From Epinephelus fuscoguttatus (taxonomy: Eukaryota; Chordata; Actinopteri; Perciformes; Serranidae): a stretch of 64,000 bases of DNA. The stretch lies in assembly GCF_011397635.1 (NCBI RefSeq), contig NC_064770.1, positions 34,124,598 through 34,188,597 on the forward strand. The letters are read 5' to 3'. The translations under genes and the position numbers were made by a program. Shown piece by piece: positions 11,204-24,063 of this stretch. The notes under the pieces are model-generated. The model was not told where the DNA came from, searched no databases, and saw only the letters and a list, made by a program, of their open reading frames with translations. Each line of letters begins with the position of its first letter. Positions within the stretch are counted from its first letter, which is position 1.

Positions 11204-11579
11204 TGCAAACATACAGAGATGTAAACACACCATGAAAGACTGACACACTCGGCAGCCATGCATATATTGACATAAGCACACAAATTTCATTTGGGTTGTA
11301 AAGGTTACCGACAACACTGTAACATAATCTAATTTAGAGAGTAAACCCGTACGCAGAAATGACCCTCTGGTCCAAGTTCACCTGCTTGTTCACTGGTTTT
11401 GTTTGTTTGTTATAGTTCTGCCCGGGGCCTTGCTGCACATCAGAGGAGTGTGTACCAGCTACACACACACACACAAACACACACACACGCACACACACAG
11501 AGTCAAAAGCACTAAGGGACGGACGATTTTATTCCACCTCAAGAGGCAGGTGCCCTCGAGGTCTGCCACAGAGACAGCT

Positions 11580-12190
11580 CTTTGAAGCTGATGGAGAGCG
11601 ATAGAGGGAGAAAGAACGAGGGATGGAGGGAGGGCGGCGGGGGGAGGGAGTTTGTGCAGCGGTGAAGAATAGACAGACAGGGAGAGCAGACAGGGATGAA
11701 AGAGGATGAGGGCAGAAAAGAGATGAAGACTGTAAGTACAAAAGGGGAAGCTGGCAGCAGGAAGAGGATGATGGAGGGAGATGAAGGATAAAGGAGAGAA
11801 AAGAGGAGGGGACTGAGCCCATGTCTCTGCACACGGCTCTCTAATACACATGACCTTTAAACAGCCACTCTCCCAGTCACTCCCTGTTCATCCATCCTTC
11901 ATGCTCCACATCCTTTCATTTCATTTTCTACACTTCCCCTTGTTTTTTCCTTAAAACCACCACTTCTCAGCCCTCGCCAGCAATTTCTCATCTCCCCATC
12001 TGTAACTATCTCACTGTTTTCTCTCTCCCACATTGATTTCTTTCCTCTCTGTTCCTGCTCTTTTGCCCTCTGAGTCTCTCTTCTTCTTTTCCCCCCTCTT
12101 AACTGGCTCCTTGTCATGACTGCCATCTCCTCCTTCTCCTCCTCTCAGTGACCTCTGTGTTTCCTTTTCCTCTTCTCTGTCTGGTCGAGA
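11580..12190. repeat. Purine-rich block followed by pyrimidine-rich block
   Basis: Bases 11590-11815 are strongly A/G-rich on the plus strand (GAGGGAGAAAG-like), and 11885-12190 are strongly C/T-rich. The opposed strand bias produces several overlapping low-complexity open frames on the minus strand (up to 130 codons), which are not genes. Confidence 0.7.
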
Positions 12191-12902
12191 GCTCACAGGT
12201 GAAAAGACGAGCAAAAATGAGACAAACAGATTGAGAGGCGGGCAGGTAGGAGGGATGGGTTGTGGGTAATGGGGTTTATCAACCCTCCTATTACTACGAT
12301 AATCTCATTAGAGATATGGAGATCACCGGGGGAGCTGCTAAAAGGAGCTCACTGGCCTGATGAGGGTCCCAGGGGAAACCTATGTGTGTGGTGAGTGTGT
12401 GTGAGAGAGAGACAGCCATAGATGAATAAAGAGACAGAGAAAGAGGATACTACATGGGCAGAAAGGCTCCACAGGGACCGTTTCATTGCTCACAGCGATA
12501 ATAGCTTTAGCCACTAAATCAAAGTTTCCCATTCACAGTCACATGCACACTTAAATGTAATGGGCACTAATGGCACATTGACTAATCGAAGCTACACTTC
12601 TGCTGAATACCAAACAGCACAGTGCTAAACAGACCTGCAGTAGACTACACTTCGTTTTTTTACTTTTTTAATTTTACTCAAATTTTGTCAAGAAGCAAGT
12701 GTACAAACTATAACATTATAAGACTTGTCCATGAAAGGGGAAAAATAGCACTTTACTTAAATATTAAAAGGCACACAATGTTGACGTTAAATGATGTTAT
12801 TGTGTCCATCACTCAGATTCATGCTCATTGTCCCCAATTCCGAGATTTGTCCACAGTTTTTATCCATTTAAAGGAGCAGTATGTGAGATTTAGGGGGATT
12901 TA

Positions 12903-13630
12903 GGCTGCTTTCAGACCTAGAGTCGTCTTCTGTGGTCTGAATCAGGGACTCATTTTGTTCCAAAGTTGTATAATTACTTAGAGTTGGTTCATGTTCTCAC
13001 GGCAGCATTTACAAGCAGACCAGATCAAATGCCTTGTGTGAGAAAGCTGCTCTTGATTGGTCAGAATTTCCATGTGGGAAAAATCCAGGAAGTAAAGCAA
13101 ACGTTGAAGAAGAGTACACTTGCAAGATAAATGTGACACTTTCTAATGTCACAATGGAGGGACAACTACGCAGGTTGATTTTAGCGCTGCTCATCGTGGA
13201 CTATATTGCTGTCATTGTTCATTTTAGTCAAACCATACAGTTTGAAAACGAGGCGCGGCTCCAACTAGAAAACAATGTTTTGATGCATTGGATGTGCTGA
13301 ATGTGCATATTAAGGCAGTACAGGAGGAGGTGCACATTAATAATCCTCCAGGACTGTAACATGCTCATGTTTAACCCAAACAATGTGTCATGTGACTGCA
13401 GGTGGTTCAGATCCAGGTCGGAACACCTTCTCACCACAAACCAACCTCACCAGAGTTCATTTGTAACCAGACCGAGACCACCTCTTCAAGAAGGTCTCGG
13501 TCTGGTTGTTTTGCTGCACACCTGAGTGTGATTGCTGTGTTCACACCTGCCCAAATGAACTGCACTTAGGGGGGGAAAGGAACTTGAGTTTGATGGAACC
13601 AAACCAAACAGGACAGGTGTGAAAGCACCC
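12903..13630. mobile_element. Nested Harbinger-like non-autonomous element
   Basis: The left terminus GGCTGCTTTCAGACC and the right terminus GGTGTGAAAGCACCC are inverted repeats with two mismatches in 15. TTA lies directly outside both ends (12900-12902 and 13631-13633), fitting the 3-base TWA target duplication of PIF/Harbinger elements. Inside there is a perfect 15-base hairpin at 13465-13507. No transposase motif was recognised. Confidence 0.65.
13465..13507. repeat. Perfect 15-bp hairpin inside the nested element
   Basis: AACCAGACCGAGACC, 13-base loop, then the exact reverse complement GGTCTCGGTCTGGTT. Confidence 0.9.
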
Positions 13631-14192
13631 TTAGTGGCGTCTAGTGGTGAGGGTTGCAGATTGCAACTTGCTTAAACTTCTCCCAATACAAATTCATTTA
13701 GCGTTCATTATTCAAGAGGCTCTTAATGAGAGCCAAATTATCCAAAAAGGTCTCTTCTTCCACAAAACAAGCAGAATTGATTATTTAAACTGGTAAAAAA
13801 CACACGTTACAAATCACTGATTTGTCTACACTGTCCGCCACGTCGTAGACAAGCCGCTCGCCCAGCGCCTGCTATGTGTGTCACAGTTTTTCTGATCCAG
13901 ACGTTCAGGAGGTTTTTACCATGAGCCAAATTATCCACAGAGGTCCCTCCTCTCCAGAACAAACACAGTTGGTGATTTAAACCTGTGGTCCTACTTTTCA
14001 GCATCTCCTATTTTCTGTAACTAAGCAACCAACCGCTGAGTAGACAGTTTGCTTCCTGTTTTCATGGGCACATGCATGCCCAGTGTACGGAGATGTGATG
14101 TGTGTTTTCAGGCCTATTAGTATGGACAGAGATTATTTCTGAAACAGTGCTAAAACACTACGAACGAATGCGTAATTGTGGCCTAAAGTCCC

Positions 14193-14195
14193 TAG

Positions 14196-14230
<35 letters not shown>
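14193..14230. repeat. (TAGA)n microsatellite
   Basis: About nine GATA/TAGA units, uninterrupted. Confidence 0.95.
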
Positions 14231-14466
14231 AGCAGCAGACAAAGGGGAGAAATCTTCTTTCATGGTTGAGATAATGCTATTCATAGTTCTTCCCTGTTTT
14301 GCTGTTTCCCTTTCAAATCTGATCCGTGCTCTCTGGAGAGGTTTGTCTCTCTGCATGTGTTGTCAGTGTGTTTTTGTTTGTGTGCTTTTGTGTGCTTTCT
14401 CTTTCAGTCACTTCAAGCTTTTAGAGCTTTGTTACGCACACTGTACCCTCACACACACTCACACAG

Positions 14467-14467
<1 letters not shown>

Positions 14468-14506
<39 letters not shown>
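14468..14506. repeat. (CA)n microsatellite
   Basis: About 19 CA units. Thr/His strings in overlapping frames come from this tract. Confidence 0.95.
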
Positions 14507-14509
<3 letters not shown>

Positions 14510-14719
14510 CTTAACAAATCCCTGCTCCAAAACTCAACGCCGTGTAACCAAAGCTCAGACACACTCAGAGAAGCAGAGTTCAATTACTCCTCTCTCGCTC
14601 TGTGTCTCTCATTATCATCGTCTCCATCTTGCAGCCGTTGTTTATTAAAGGTTGCTATGTAACAACCATCCCCTTTACCATTTCAATTACACAGCTCTGC
14701 TTGCGTGCGCATTTGTGTC

Positions 14720-14722
<3 letters not shown>

Positions 14723-14771
<49 letters not shown>
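14723..14771. repeat. (GT)n microsatellite
   Basis: About 24 uninterrupted GT units, only about 215 bases after a CA tract on the same strand. Confidence 0.95.
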
Positions 14772-14774
<3 letters not shown>

Positions 14775-17039
14775 GAATTTATTTTTCTCTGTCCTCAGCT
14801 CAGCCGCAATATTTCACAGTAAAGCAATAGGACCAATCTGTGTCTAATCTGCCGCAGAGGCTTAAGGCCAGGTCGACTTCACCTTCCCCTGCCATGCAGA
14901 GACAACACTGTCACCAGCTCATTTTGTCCTGCAGTGGTCAGTTAGGAGACAAGTAACACAGCTACAGAGTTTTACAGGGATTTGAGTTAAAAAAAGAGGA
15001 TTCTACAGCTGTGCTGGCAGCTCCGCGAGGATGTACTTAGACACAGCAGGGCTTTGTGCGAAATGCTTGTGTGACAACATGATCACAATGACAATGTTAA
15101 CACTGCTGATGTTTGCTTGAATTTTGTAAGTCAAGAAAGTCGCAGTTTGTTGTAAAACTGTTAAGGTAAAACACTTCCTCCAAACATACAGTTAGCAGTG
15201 AAGTCTGGCTGACGGAGTGCAAAAAGTGTCCAGATACACCATGAGTGACAACAATATTCAGGAAGCAATCGAGCCCTGAGCGAGCCGAAGCAATGGCTTG
15301 CTGTTGCTCTAAAAACACGTTAGAGGTGCTTAATGCTTGAACAAAATAGAGCCAGGGTGAGTGGTTTTTCAAACAAGAGACACATCACTTAGCCTGTTCA
15401 CTGATGCACAGGGCAGGTTAGGACATTTTTATTGGGGACAGCCAGTACATTTACATGCAGCTTGAGAAAATTGAATTATTGGCTTAGTCCAACTGAAACC
15501 AGGCTTTTTAAGTCAGACTGAAATTGACTCCATAATGCAATTGAAAATCAAACTATTGTTACATGTATCCACTTAGTACGACTGGAGTCGGACTCGGCGT
15601 TCTGTGCATGCACTTTTTTTTTTGCTGGCTTTCACCCTGAAGAAGAAGGAGATGACGTAACAGCAGTGCAGTAACTCATGGGAAAACAAATCAACAAACA
15701 CCATAGCGATTAAGAAGCAGAAGACGCACTTCTGGGCGGACGACGAAACTACATTCATGCTCCGACAGCTAAAGGGGCTAAACATCTTCATTCGTCGTTA
15801 GCTTCCTCTTTGGGTCAACTGGAACTAGTTGAGGTGGAGTCGGACGTACTTGGTCAGAAATTCGATTTTCTCCTCTGCATGTATACTCAGACAAGACAAG
15901 AAGTCTGACTTGACTTGTTAGCCGAGCTATGAGCTCAGGTCGACAACTGTACGCATGTAAACATACTGACTGAAACAATCTGACATTCGTTTGCTGGCTT
16001 GCTCGCATTGTGTCCAGTTAGGCCGGGGGTGGTGGATGGCGTGTCCATTAGGCAAGACACCTGTAAAGCTGCAGACCACTGCTTGAAACCAACAACACCA
16101 GTCGTTTATCAGCAATCATTTGCAGCGTTTCCCAGCTGTGTTTGAGCTACCATACCTGGGTGTTTTTAAGGGACACATCACAACATTTCTCAGCAGCATT
16201 TGAGCCATCAAAACCTGGGTGTATTTCACAGACCTGTCCCTGCTTTCTCAGCAGCTTTTATGCCAAAACATGGGTATGATCTTTTCCTAACTATAACCAA
16301 GTGCTTTTGTCCCTGAACCTAACTACACCACCACAGCATTGTTGAGAAGAGTAAAGTTTCAACGTACCTGCTACAATATAATGTACAAATGTACGTATCC
16401 ATGGTTTGCAAAAACTCGTTGTGAGCGTTATCCACATAATTTAGAGACAGGATTTTGAAAATATTTCCCATCTAAAAAAGCACACAAACAGAACCTACAC
16501 AGCATCTTAATCTGATGGACTTACACATAAACTTGCATCTTGCTGCTCCTGGCCTTGAATAAAATCTGCTACACCCAGCTCTTTATCTACTGGCTTGTGC
16601 AGTTCCGTTTTATAGGGACATATAACTGCATCATTGCAGTAACTATGAAGATTTATGTGAGGTTCAGGAAATAATAGGGCAAAGTGGAGGAGAAATGGAG
16701 GACAGTGTTTGACCAAAGACGCTACAGGCAGTTTCTGCTCAGGGTGAGCATGAGTGGGTCAGATTGACTGAGACTCTTCATTGTGGAGGAGAGTAAAGAA
16801 CATGTTCCAGAGACAAACTCCACTTCACAAGTCATCACACAAGCAGGCATAATCTATGGTGTGGATGTCTGTACTGAGATCTAGGTCAACAACAAAAGAT
16901 AGTGGCTTTTCTCTCACAGCAGGAAAAAAGGACAGTGGACACAGGCTTCTATATGCATGTGTGCTTTTTTAAACTAGACTGGAAGAACATCAGTGGCAAA
17001 GTATGTCACCACCGGCCATCTAATGGGAGCATCACTCTA
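14772..17039. other. Intergenic, no gene recognised
   Basis: No exon with supported splice sites was seen. Bases 16118-16300 contain a weakly repeated motif (CAGC.TTTGAGC.ACCA.ACCTGGGTG) twice. The rest is unremarkable unique-looking sequence. Confidence 0.5.
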
Positions 17040-17501
17040 AGAATGCTTTCGATTTACTGGTCCATCTACGTCCCAATCCTCTTCTATGGTCATGAACTCT
17101 GGGTAGTGACCAAAAGAATGAGATCACGGATACAAGCAGCCAAAATGAGTTTCCTCCGTGGAGTGTCTTGGCTCGGCCTTAGAGATAGGGTGAGGAGCTT
17201 GGACATCTGAAGGGAGCTCAGAGTAGAGCTGCTGCTCCTTCATGTCAAAGGGGGTCAGTTGAGGTGGTTCGGGCGTCTGATCAGGATCCTCCTGGGCGCC
17301 TCCTGTTAGAGGTGTTCAAGGTACGTCCAGCTGGGTACAAACCCAGAACACCCTGGAGGGATTACATATCTCATCTGGCCTGGGAACGCCTTGGGGTCCC
17401 CCAGGAGGAGCTGGAAAGCGTTGCTGAGGAGAGGGACGTCTGGAGTGCTTTGCTTGGCCTGCTGCCCCCAAGACCCAGTGGTTGAAAATGGATGGATGGA
17501 T
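17040..17501 (+). mobile_element. LINE 3' fragment, same family as 7713-8990
   Basis: Plus-strand frames read YGHELWVVTKRMRSRIQAA (about 17090-17147) and WRDYISHLAWERLGVPQEEL (17357-17416), ending PPRPSG and stop, then the tail GAAAATGGATGGATGGA (17484-17500). The C-terminal block is nearly identical to that of the minus-strand copy. A frame change near 17210-17290 breaks it. 5'-truncated; the exact 5' junction and any target duplication were not found. Confidence 0.85.
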
Positions 17502-18460
17502 TTCTCCAAGATAAGCAAGGTAAGGAGAAGGGACACTGAAACAGACTAAAAATACTCAGTTTGTCAATGTGACTTTCCCTCTCTGGTAGACACAAGGAGG
17601 TGAAATAACCCTTTGACATGCTGATATCTAATGTTTTTAACTAGCTATAGGCATTTTGTCAGCGTTTCAGCCCTTGGTTGCATATTGTGGCGCTGATAGT
17701 TTTCCCCTCTGGTGGGTGTGGTTTTCAGAGTATGACAGGCTGTGCTGTCTCTACATGACAATGTGTTTCAGTTGTACGTAACACAGATATGCTAGACGTT
17801 GCTATGAGCTGTTGAGGGTCGTTAAAAGGCATCAGTATTTGATGCCGTGGGAGTGCGAATGGGCTAGCTGTCTCCTCCTGTTTTAAGTTAACCAGATGCT
17901 GCAGATATGAGAGTTGTATCGATCTTTTTATCTAACTTTCTGAAAGATAGTGAATGAGTGCATTTCACAGAATATTAAACTTTTGCTTTCAGAAATATTT
18001 AAGGTCAAGATTGGTTTAGGATCTGGGTATGGAATTAGTTGTAGCTGGAGGGGATCAATAGGTTAATATGAGAATACATGACCAGGACGTGTTGTTTAAA
18101 TGCACCTGTATGTACGTACAGTATGTGTGTTTATGTGTCACACAGAGAAAAAGACAGAGAGAGACGTTGTGCTGTGCCTGTGTCGTCATGTAATTCCAGC
18201 CCAGAACAGATCACAGCCAAACATAACAATGGTGTGGATTTACAGCAAGTGCTTTCCAAGTGCTCAAGGCGCTTTCCAGTTTTCACGGCTACTTAGAGCG
18301 CAAGCATGTGTGTGTACAAGAGAGTGTGCAAAGTCTGTTTGAGTGTGTTTGCATTTTTATGCCCGTCCTGGGAGAGAAAAAGATACAGAGATAATTTGAG
18401 GAGCAGTGAGAGATTATGTGCCAGTGTGTGTGAATCTGTGCAGCCTGTAGAAATAACAAG

Positions 18461-18504
<44 letters not shown>

Positions 18505-19755
18505 TGAACACACTGTCAAAGCTCACTCATTAACAGGATATATACAGTGTCTTTAATCTGTAAACAACTGATATATAAAATATTGATTAATATGCTTTTG
18601 ATCTGCTGGTTGAGCCACACTGTTTTTACAATGGACCTTTCGCTAAGCCCCACCCCTTTGTGTTTCTGACAAGCTGTCGGAGTTAGCATGGAGCCCACAC
18701 TGTAACTAACTGCACTCCCTGAAGAAATATTATCATTTTTTTTGGAGAAATGAAAGAGTGACTCCAGAGAGAAGCAGACAGAGGGGTCTGCAGTCTGTGT
18801 TTGAAGGATATATCCAGGATGTCAAACTGACTCAGCAGCAACAACAGGTTAAAAAGACAAAGATAGTTAGAAGCTAAAGCTGAACTATAGGCTACAGATC
18901 ACAGTGTAAAAGTGAACCACCACATCACTGCTGATCGCCACACAAGACAATGAATATAAAGGGAAACTTTGCTGATATTGAACCAGCTGTGTGGCATCGA
19001 TGAAATGTGTTTGGCTTCACCCCTGTGTTGCTGCCAGCACCCGGACCTCTGCTGCCAGATAGACAGGGTTCTCTGGGGAAGTCAAACAGCGTTCATCTGC
19101 GCACAAAGCAATGACACACAGCTGGTTGAATATGAGCAAAGTTTCCCTGCTTCCCTTCACTGGTTCCTGTACAGCAGGGTCGGCCTTTGTTTCACTGTTA
19201 TAATCATTAAAAAGCAAAAGCAGCATGTGTATACATTCAGTAGGCTATATCTTCAGTAGCTAGCTAGCTAACCCTGCACTTTTCAGGGTTTGATTTTGGT
19301 TTTGGAACAGGGAAGAAATGTTTATCTTTTTCCAACCTCTCCAGGTAACGAGTATCATTAATACACGACGTGCCCCAGGCACAACATTTAGCTCCAAATC
19401 CACAACACCAGCCTGAAAGTGTAGGAAATCTGACACGACTGCATTAGAGTCAATGGATCACAGCTGTGTTGCTGTCGGACCCTGGTCTGAGCCGGCCTGA
19501 TGCTACGTTAAGATTGCCAATGCCAGTGAGGCAACTATGTTTCTATATCTATGGAAATGAATCTCTCTCTTGGTACGAAAGCAAGTAAGAGTACTTCCCA
19601 ACATTTTGAAATAGTCCTTATATGCTATGGAAAAGTATGGCTGGATTCCCAATCAGGTCACAGACTCTGACAGGTCACAGAATTTGGTGTAACACCGGTG
19701 AGCAGTGACTCTATCCTGACCTCCCTGCAGTCCACAGTGCTCCACTGCATGTCAG
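17502..19755. other. Intergenic, no gene recognised
   Basis: Apart from the (GT)n tract at 18464-18503 no structured feature or exon was supported. Confidence 0.5.
18464..18503. repeat. (GT)n microsatellite
   Basis: About 20 GT units. Confidence 0.95.
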
Positions 19756-20345
19756 ATGAAATATCTCTCTCTGTCACATCTCAGTAGAGTCTCAGTCTGT
19801 CTCTCTCTGACTCTTCCTCCCTCGATGTACCTGTTCCCTCCTCCTCTGTGTGCCTCTTTGCTTTCATTTCCTCCAAATCCGCTCGGCTACATCGCACACC
19901 GACAGAGTACACTCTGCTCTTTCACTACAGAAAAACCCCGCAGTCTGTTTCAGCTTTCTCTACTTGCTCTTGTGTGAACTCTCTTTCTCCTTTTTTCCTC
20001 CCCTGGAATCCCTTTCCTCCTCTCTTCCCTCGGTCTCTTCATCTCTAAGGAACTCATTTTGCCTTTTTCCTCAGATGCTGCAGCTTTTTTTACTCTCTAT
20101 TTTACTTTCTGTGCGTGTCTTCATCCCTTCTGTCCCTGCATCTTCATCACCCCTTCTCTCTGTCTCCATCTGTCCTCATCCCCCGATCCCTCTGCCTCTG
20201 CGTTTACACCTGTCTCTTTCCTTTTATCCCTCCTCTTCTTCACCTGCCTGCCTCGCACATCATTACCTCCTTTTCTTCCTCCTGGTGCCTATTTCTCCCA
20301 CTCTCTCCTTTCTTCCTCTAACTGTGTGATTGGATTAAGGCCCCG
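19756..20345. repeat. Long pyrimidine-rich tract
   Basis: Nearly 600 bases strongly enriched for C and T on the plus strand (CTCTCC, TTCCTC, CATCTC strings). It keeps all three plus frames open for long distances (one of 159 codons, Ser/Leu/Pro-rich). I read this as compositional bias, not coding. Confidence 0.75.
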
Positions 20346-20619
20346 TCTGACTGTCTTTTTTTTTTTCTTCTAGTGGCTTTGCGCTCATTTTCTCATCATC
20401 ATTTCTTTAATTTGCCCATTTCCCCGCCTCTCTCCGGCTTTCTTTATCTCTTTCTCCAGAGGTGAGCGGAGGTGGCGATAGGCGGTAGTACTATCAGTAT
20501 GCAGAGTCATGGCGCTGTGGCTCTGCCGTCATTGATTGAACCAGCAGCTAAATATAGACACTGTTGAGGCTCAGCATCTTTACCAGCCAGGAAGGAGGGA
20601 TGGATGAGCGGATGGAGGG

Positions 20620-20621
<2 letters not shown>

Positions 20622-20686
<65 letters not shown>

Positions 20687-21035
20687 GCTAGCTAGAGTAA
20701 ATAGTGGATATACATGCAATAAATCAGTGTTAATGAATGCACACACACACAGCAGCAGCCAAACACACATGCACAAGAATATTCACATTGATAAAAGGGT
20801 TCAAACGAAGCGCACACACACACACACACACACACTTGCACAGACTTACTGACACTTGAGTCAGTACAGTCCCGCAGGGTGTTGGTTGTACAAAAAAATA
20901 ATTCTGTTTGAGTGAAGGAGGCGTAACACGGACTGACCTTTTATACATTCATAACAGAGCTGCTGAGAAAAATATTTACTGGACGCACACACACACACAC
21001 ACACACACACCAACACACACACATACACACACCAA
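20622..21035. repeat. Cluster of three (CA)n tracts
   Basis: CA tracts at 20622-20680, 20814-20835 and 20986-21035 (last interrupted), separated by unique sequence. Confidence 0.9.
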
Positions 21036-21155
21036 CATCCCAGCGTTAACTCATTCTTTCTGGACAGATTGCTGTGGGCTAAAACAACATGACAAACCAT
21101 TACTATTCAACACGCAGCATAAATCCAGAGCTGCAAGCCTTCCCACAAGCTGAGC

Positions 21156-21345
21156 AGGGAGAAAGACAAAGCCACAGACAGACAGACAGGCAGAGAGAAA
21201 GGCAGGCACGCGGCCAAACGGAGAGCTCGACAGGCAGAAAGACACAAATTCGGCAACTCAATGTAACCCACGCTGACAGGTAAAGTGAGAGGCAGACAGG
21301 TAAACAAACAGCCAGCTAAAGAGATAAGCAGGCAGACAAGCAGAA
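21156..21345. repeat. Degenerate GACAGGCA-type simple repeat
   Basis: Many GACAG, GGCAG and GAGAAAG words in loose succession; purine-rich, low complexity. Confidence 0.6.
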
Positions 21346-23269
21346 AACAACGCCCTCGTGATCCAGAGGATTTCACGCAGATTAAATTCATCTCAAGAAC
21401 GTGTTTCTGGACCGGCGTCAAAATGCCTGCTGTGCCACACGATATGTTTGTGTGGCTCATAAAGAACAGTTTGCTTGATAAATTGCAGATTAGTGTTGTT
21501 TCATTGTCCAGACAGAGCTGCTTCCAATGCACTTGGCATTTCTAAGTATTTCTTTGGCTTTCAATGCCGCCGTTTTATATCTTTTTGTCACCGTCACTGT
21601 AGATTGGGTTTTTATTTCCTTGGATAGCAATGTGGAACTGAAAAGACTGTGGAAATAGAGCATAATTTGACTGTAAAATTTACATATCATGAGTATGTAG
21701 GCCTGATTTTGACCAAAGGTGAACTGAGTGAGTGTTCATATTCAATTCCAATTTCAATAGTTCACACAGTGAGCACAGCAAAACTTTACTTTAAGGTTTC
21801 TTCTGGAATTTTTCACCCTTAGCTGAAGTTTGTTTATCTCATGCACCGTGACGTGATACACAGTCCTGTCAATGGTTTCACACATTGATAGGTGACGGTA
21901 ACACACCAAGATGTGCAGCAGTGCACCAACAAAGACGGGTATGAAGAACACTAGCTGGTGAAAATGGATGGAAACAATGATGGATTTAAAAAAATTTTTA
22001 AATGTCTTTGCAAATGTTTTATGAGGAACCAAATGCATTCAAACCATTTTAGGGCTCAAGGATACACAAATTGTATTATATATTTCTTTTTGATATAATT
22101 ATATTAATTTTTCATTTCTATATATTATTTTCAACAAAATGCGATCAGTGAGCAAACTTTTTAAAATGTTTTTCTAGGAACCGGTCAGTGATCAGCCATA
22201 GCTAGCATGCTAGCGACATTAGCTACATCACTAACATTAGCAAGCCTTTCATTTTCCCTGCCTGGATGCAGACGGGAACTGATCTAAACATAGGCTACAC
22301 ATTGTAGTCTCTACGCTAATATAAGCAGGGAGCATGTTTTCTTGTGGTGGCCTTTCTAAAGTGAAGAGTACTTTGTTGTGATCTGGGTGTTGATGGGGAA
22401 ACAGAGTTAGCTAGTTAGCGTGCTAGCCAGTTGATAAGTTGTACTTCCACATTAAATTATATGTTGACATCTCCACAACTACTAAATAAAGATTGAGCCC
22501 AAAGAACAAACAAAAAGGAGAACTTTAAAATCTTATCAACCCTAAATGAGACTAAAAGGTTGCTGCCATGCTACTGTAGCACAGTGGTTGAGCTAATGCT
22601 AACTAAGACAGTAAATTTGCTAATTACCACTAAACACAAAGTTCAGCTGAAGCTAAGAGGTCTGTCATCAGTTCTGCATATGTTTGGTCATAAACCAAAT
22701 TATTTTCTAAAAGTTTTACCTAAAGATGGAGTTAAATAAAAAGTCAGGAACACCAAAGTTATTACAGTTCATCCAGGGGGGACATGAATCCATCCAAACG
22801 TTGTTGAAATATTTAAGGCTGAAGCAAAGAGCTGTGCCGCTAGCAGGGCTAAAAACAGTCGGAGCACAATTTGCTGTAACTCTCTTTGTTCTAAATCTGC
22901 CAAACCCAGAGAAAATTCAGCCCGAAGTGTCAGCAGATAGAAGTGTGAGGGTAACAACGATGAAGAATGAAGCTGTTCCACACTGAGAAGCAGAATCATA
23001 TCGAGGTCTCAGGAGCAGGGAGGTCCAGTACAGTCAGTAAAATGTCTGTTGTCTTTCTAAAGCTGTGATCGCCTTTGGAGAAAAATGAGTGTACTGGTTA
23101 TAAATAGGCCTAAGCTTTGTCTTTCACCAGAATTAATGTTGGCATTGAATGAATGCATCACATTTTTTATGCAGCAGATATGTTGAAATGTTATGTTTCT
23201 ACAGCACTGTGGTTAACATGTGGTTAGGTTTAGGCACAAAAACACTTGGTTTTTGTTAGGAAAATATCA
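21346..23269. other. Intergenic, no gene recognised
   Basis: No exon was supported. A TAGCATGCTAGC-type patch at about 22200-22225 and AT-rich sequence at 22070-22140 are the only notable features. Confidence 0.5.
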
Positions 23270-23271
23270 GA

Positions 23272-24063
23272 TTTTGGCTTAAAATACCTGCTTTTGGTGG
23301 CACAATCCTAGTTGGAAATGCAGCAATGTCTGTAAAAAACACAGCTTTATCCGACAAGAAACTGAGCGATGTCTTGGTAGAATTTGGCTGCTCTTCATGG
23401 CACTATCCTGGCAGGAAATACAGCAATGTCTCAGTAAAAAACAATTACTTCTTGTGGCATTAGCCAAGCAGGAAATGCAGCGATGTCTTAGTAAAAAATA
23501 CTTGTATTTTTTGGGATTATCCTGGCAGGAAATACAACATTGTTTTGGTAGAAACCAATTGGTTTTCATGGCACTATCACAGCAGAAAACGCAATGATGT
23601 CTGTGGCTCTATCCTGGCAGGAAACTGAGCTATGTCTCAGTAAAATTTGGCCTCTTTTCATGGCACTATCCTGGCAGGAAATGCAGTGATGCCTCGGTAA
23701 AAAACAATCTCTTTTTGTGCCACTATCCTGGCAGGAAATGCAGTGATGTCTAGGTAGAAACCAATTGCTTTTTGTCACACTGTCCCGGCAGGAAATGCAG
23801 CAAAGTCTCAGTAAAAAACAACATTTTTTGTGGCACTATCCCGGCAAGAAATGCAGCATTGTCATAGCACAAAACAACAGCTGTTTATGGCATTATCACA
23901 GCAGGAAATGCAGTAATGTCTCCGTAAAGAACAACTGCTTTTTGTGACACTATCCCAGCAGGAAATGCAGCGACAGGTCGCTAAAAATAAAGTATGTTTG
24001 GCCACTGGAAGACACAGCAATGACTGGTTGTTGATTTCAAACAGTGGCCTGCACCTGACAGGC
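23272..24063. repeat. 57-bp-period minisatellite inside a dispersed element
   Basis: About 13 units, each with GGAAATGCAG.GATGTCT and a following AAAAACAA..CTTTTTGTG.CACTATCC part. Seven measured intervals are 56-58 bases. As 57 is a multiple of three, frames stay open on both strands and give 19-residue peptide repeats (minus strand: HHCISCQDSA-like; plus strand: LSWQEIQQCLSKKQ-like), broken by indels. The edges, AAAATACCTGCTTTTGGTGG on the left and TTTCAAACAGTGGCCTGCA on the right (24036-24054), recur around a single unit at 62747-62860. The element therefore predates the expansion. Confidence 0.85.

Larger units (their letters stand above)
12868..14000. mobile_element. TTAA-flanked DNA element, left end with nested insertion
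   Basis: It starts TTAAAGGAGCAGTATGTGAG (TTAA at 12868-12871), then ATTTAGGGGGATTTA. It is broken at 12903 and resumes at 13631 with TTAGTGGCGTCTAGTGGTGA and GCAGATTGCAAC. The later part repeats the GTTTTTACCATGAGCCAAAT and CAGAGGTC..TCCTCTCCAGAACAAA segments also found at 6945-7340 and 26522-26940. The right end is not clear. No transposase is present. Confidence 0.65.

Noticed and set aside
11459..11851. 130-codon minus-strand open frame with a hydrophobic look
   Set aside because: Produced by purine-rich low-complexity DNA and a CA tract; three overlapping frames are equally open.
19850..20329. 159-codon Ser/Leu/Pro-rich open frame
   Set aside because: It lies in a pyrimidine-rich tract where all three frames are open; no domain, splice pattern or start context supports coding.
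23279..23778. Cys-rich repeat protein gene on the minus strand
   Set aside because: The open frames arise because the minisatellite period is a multiple of three; they are broken by indels and lack splice context.
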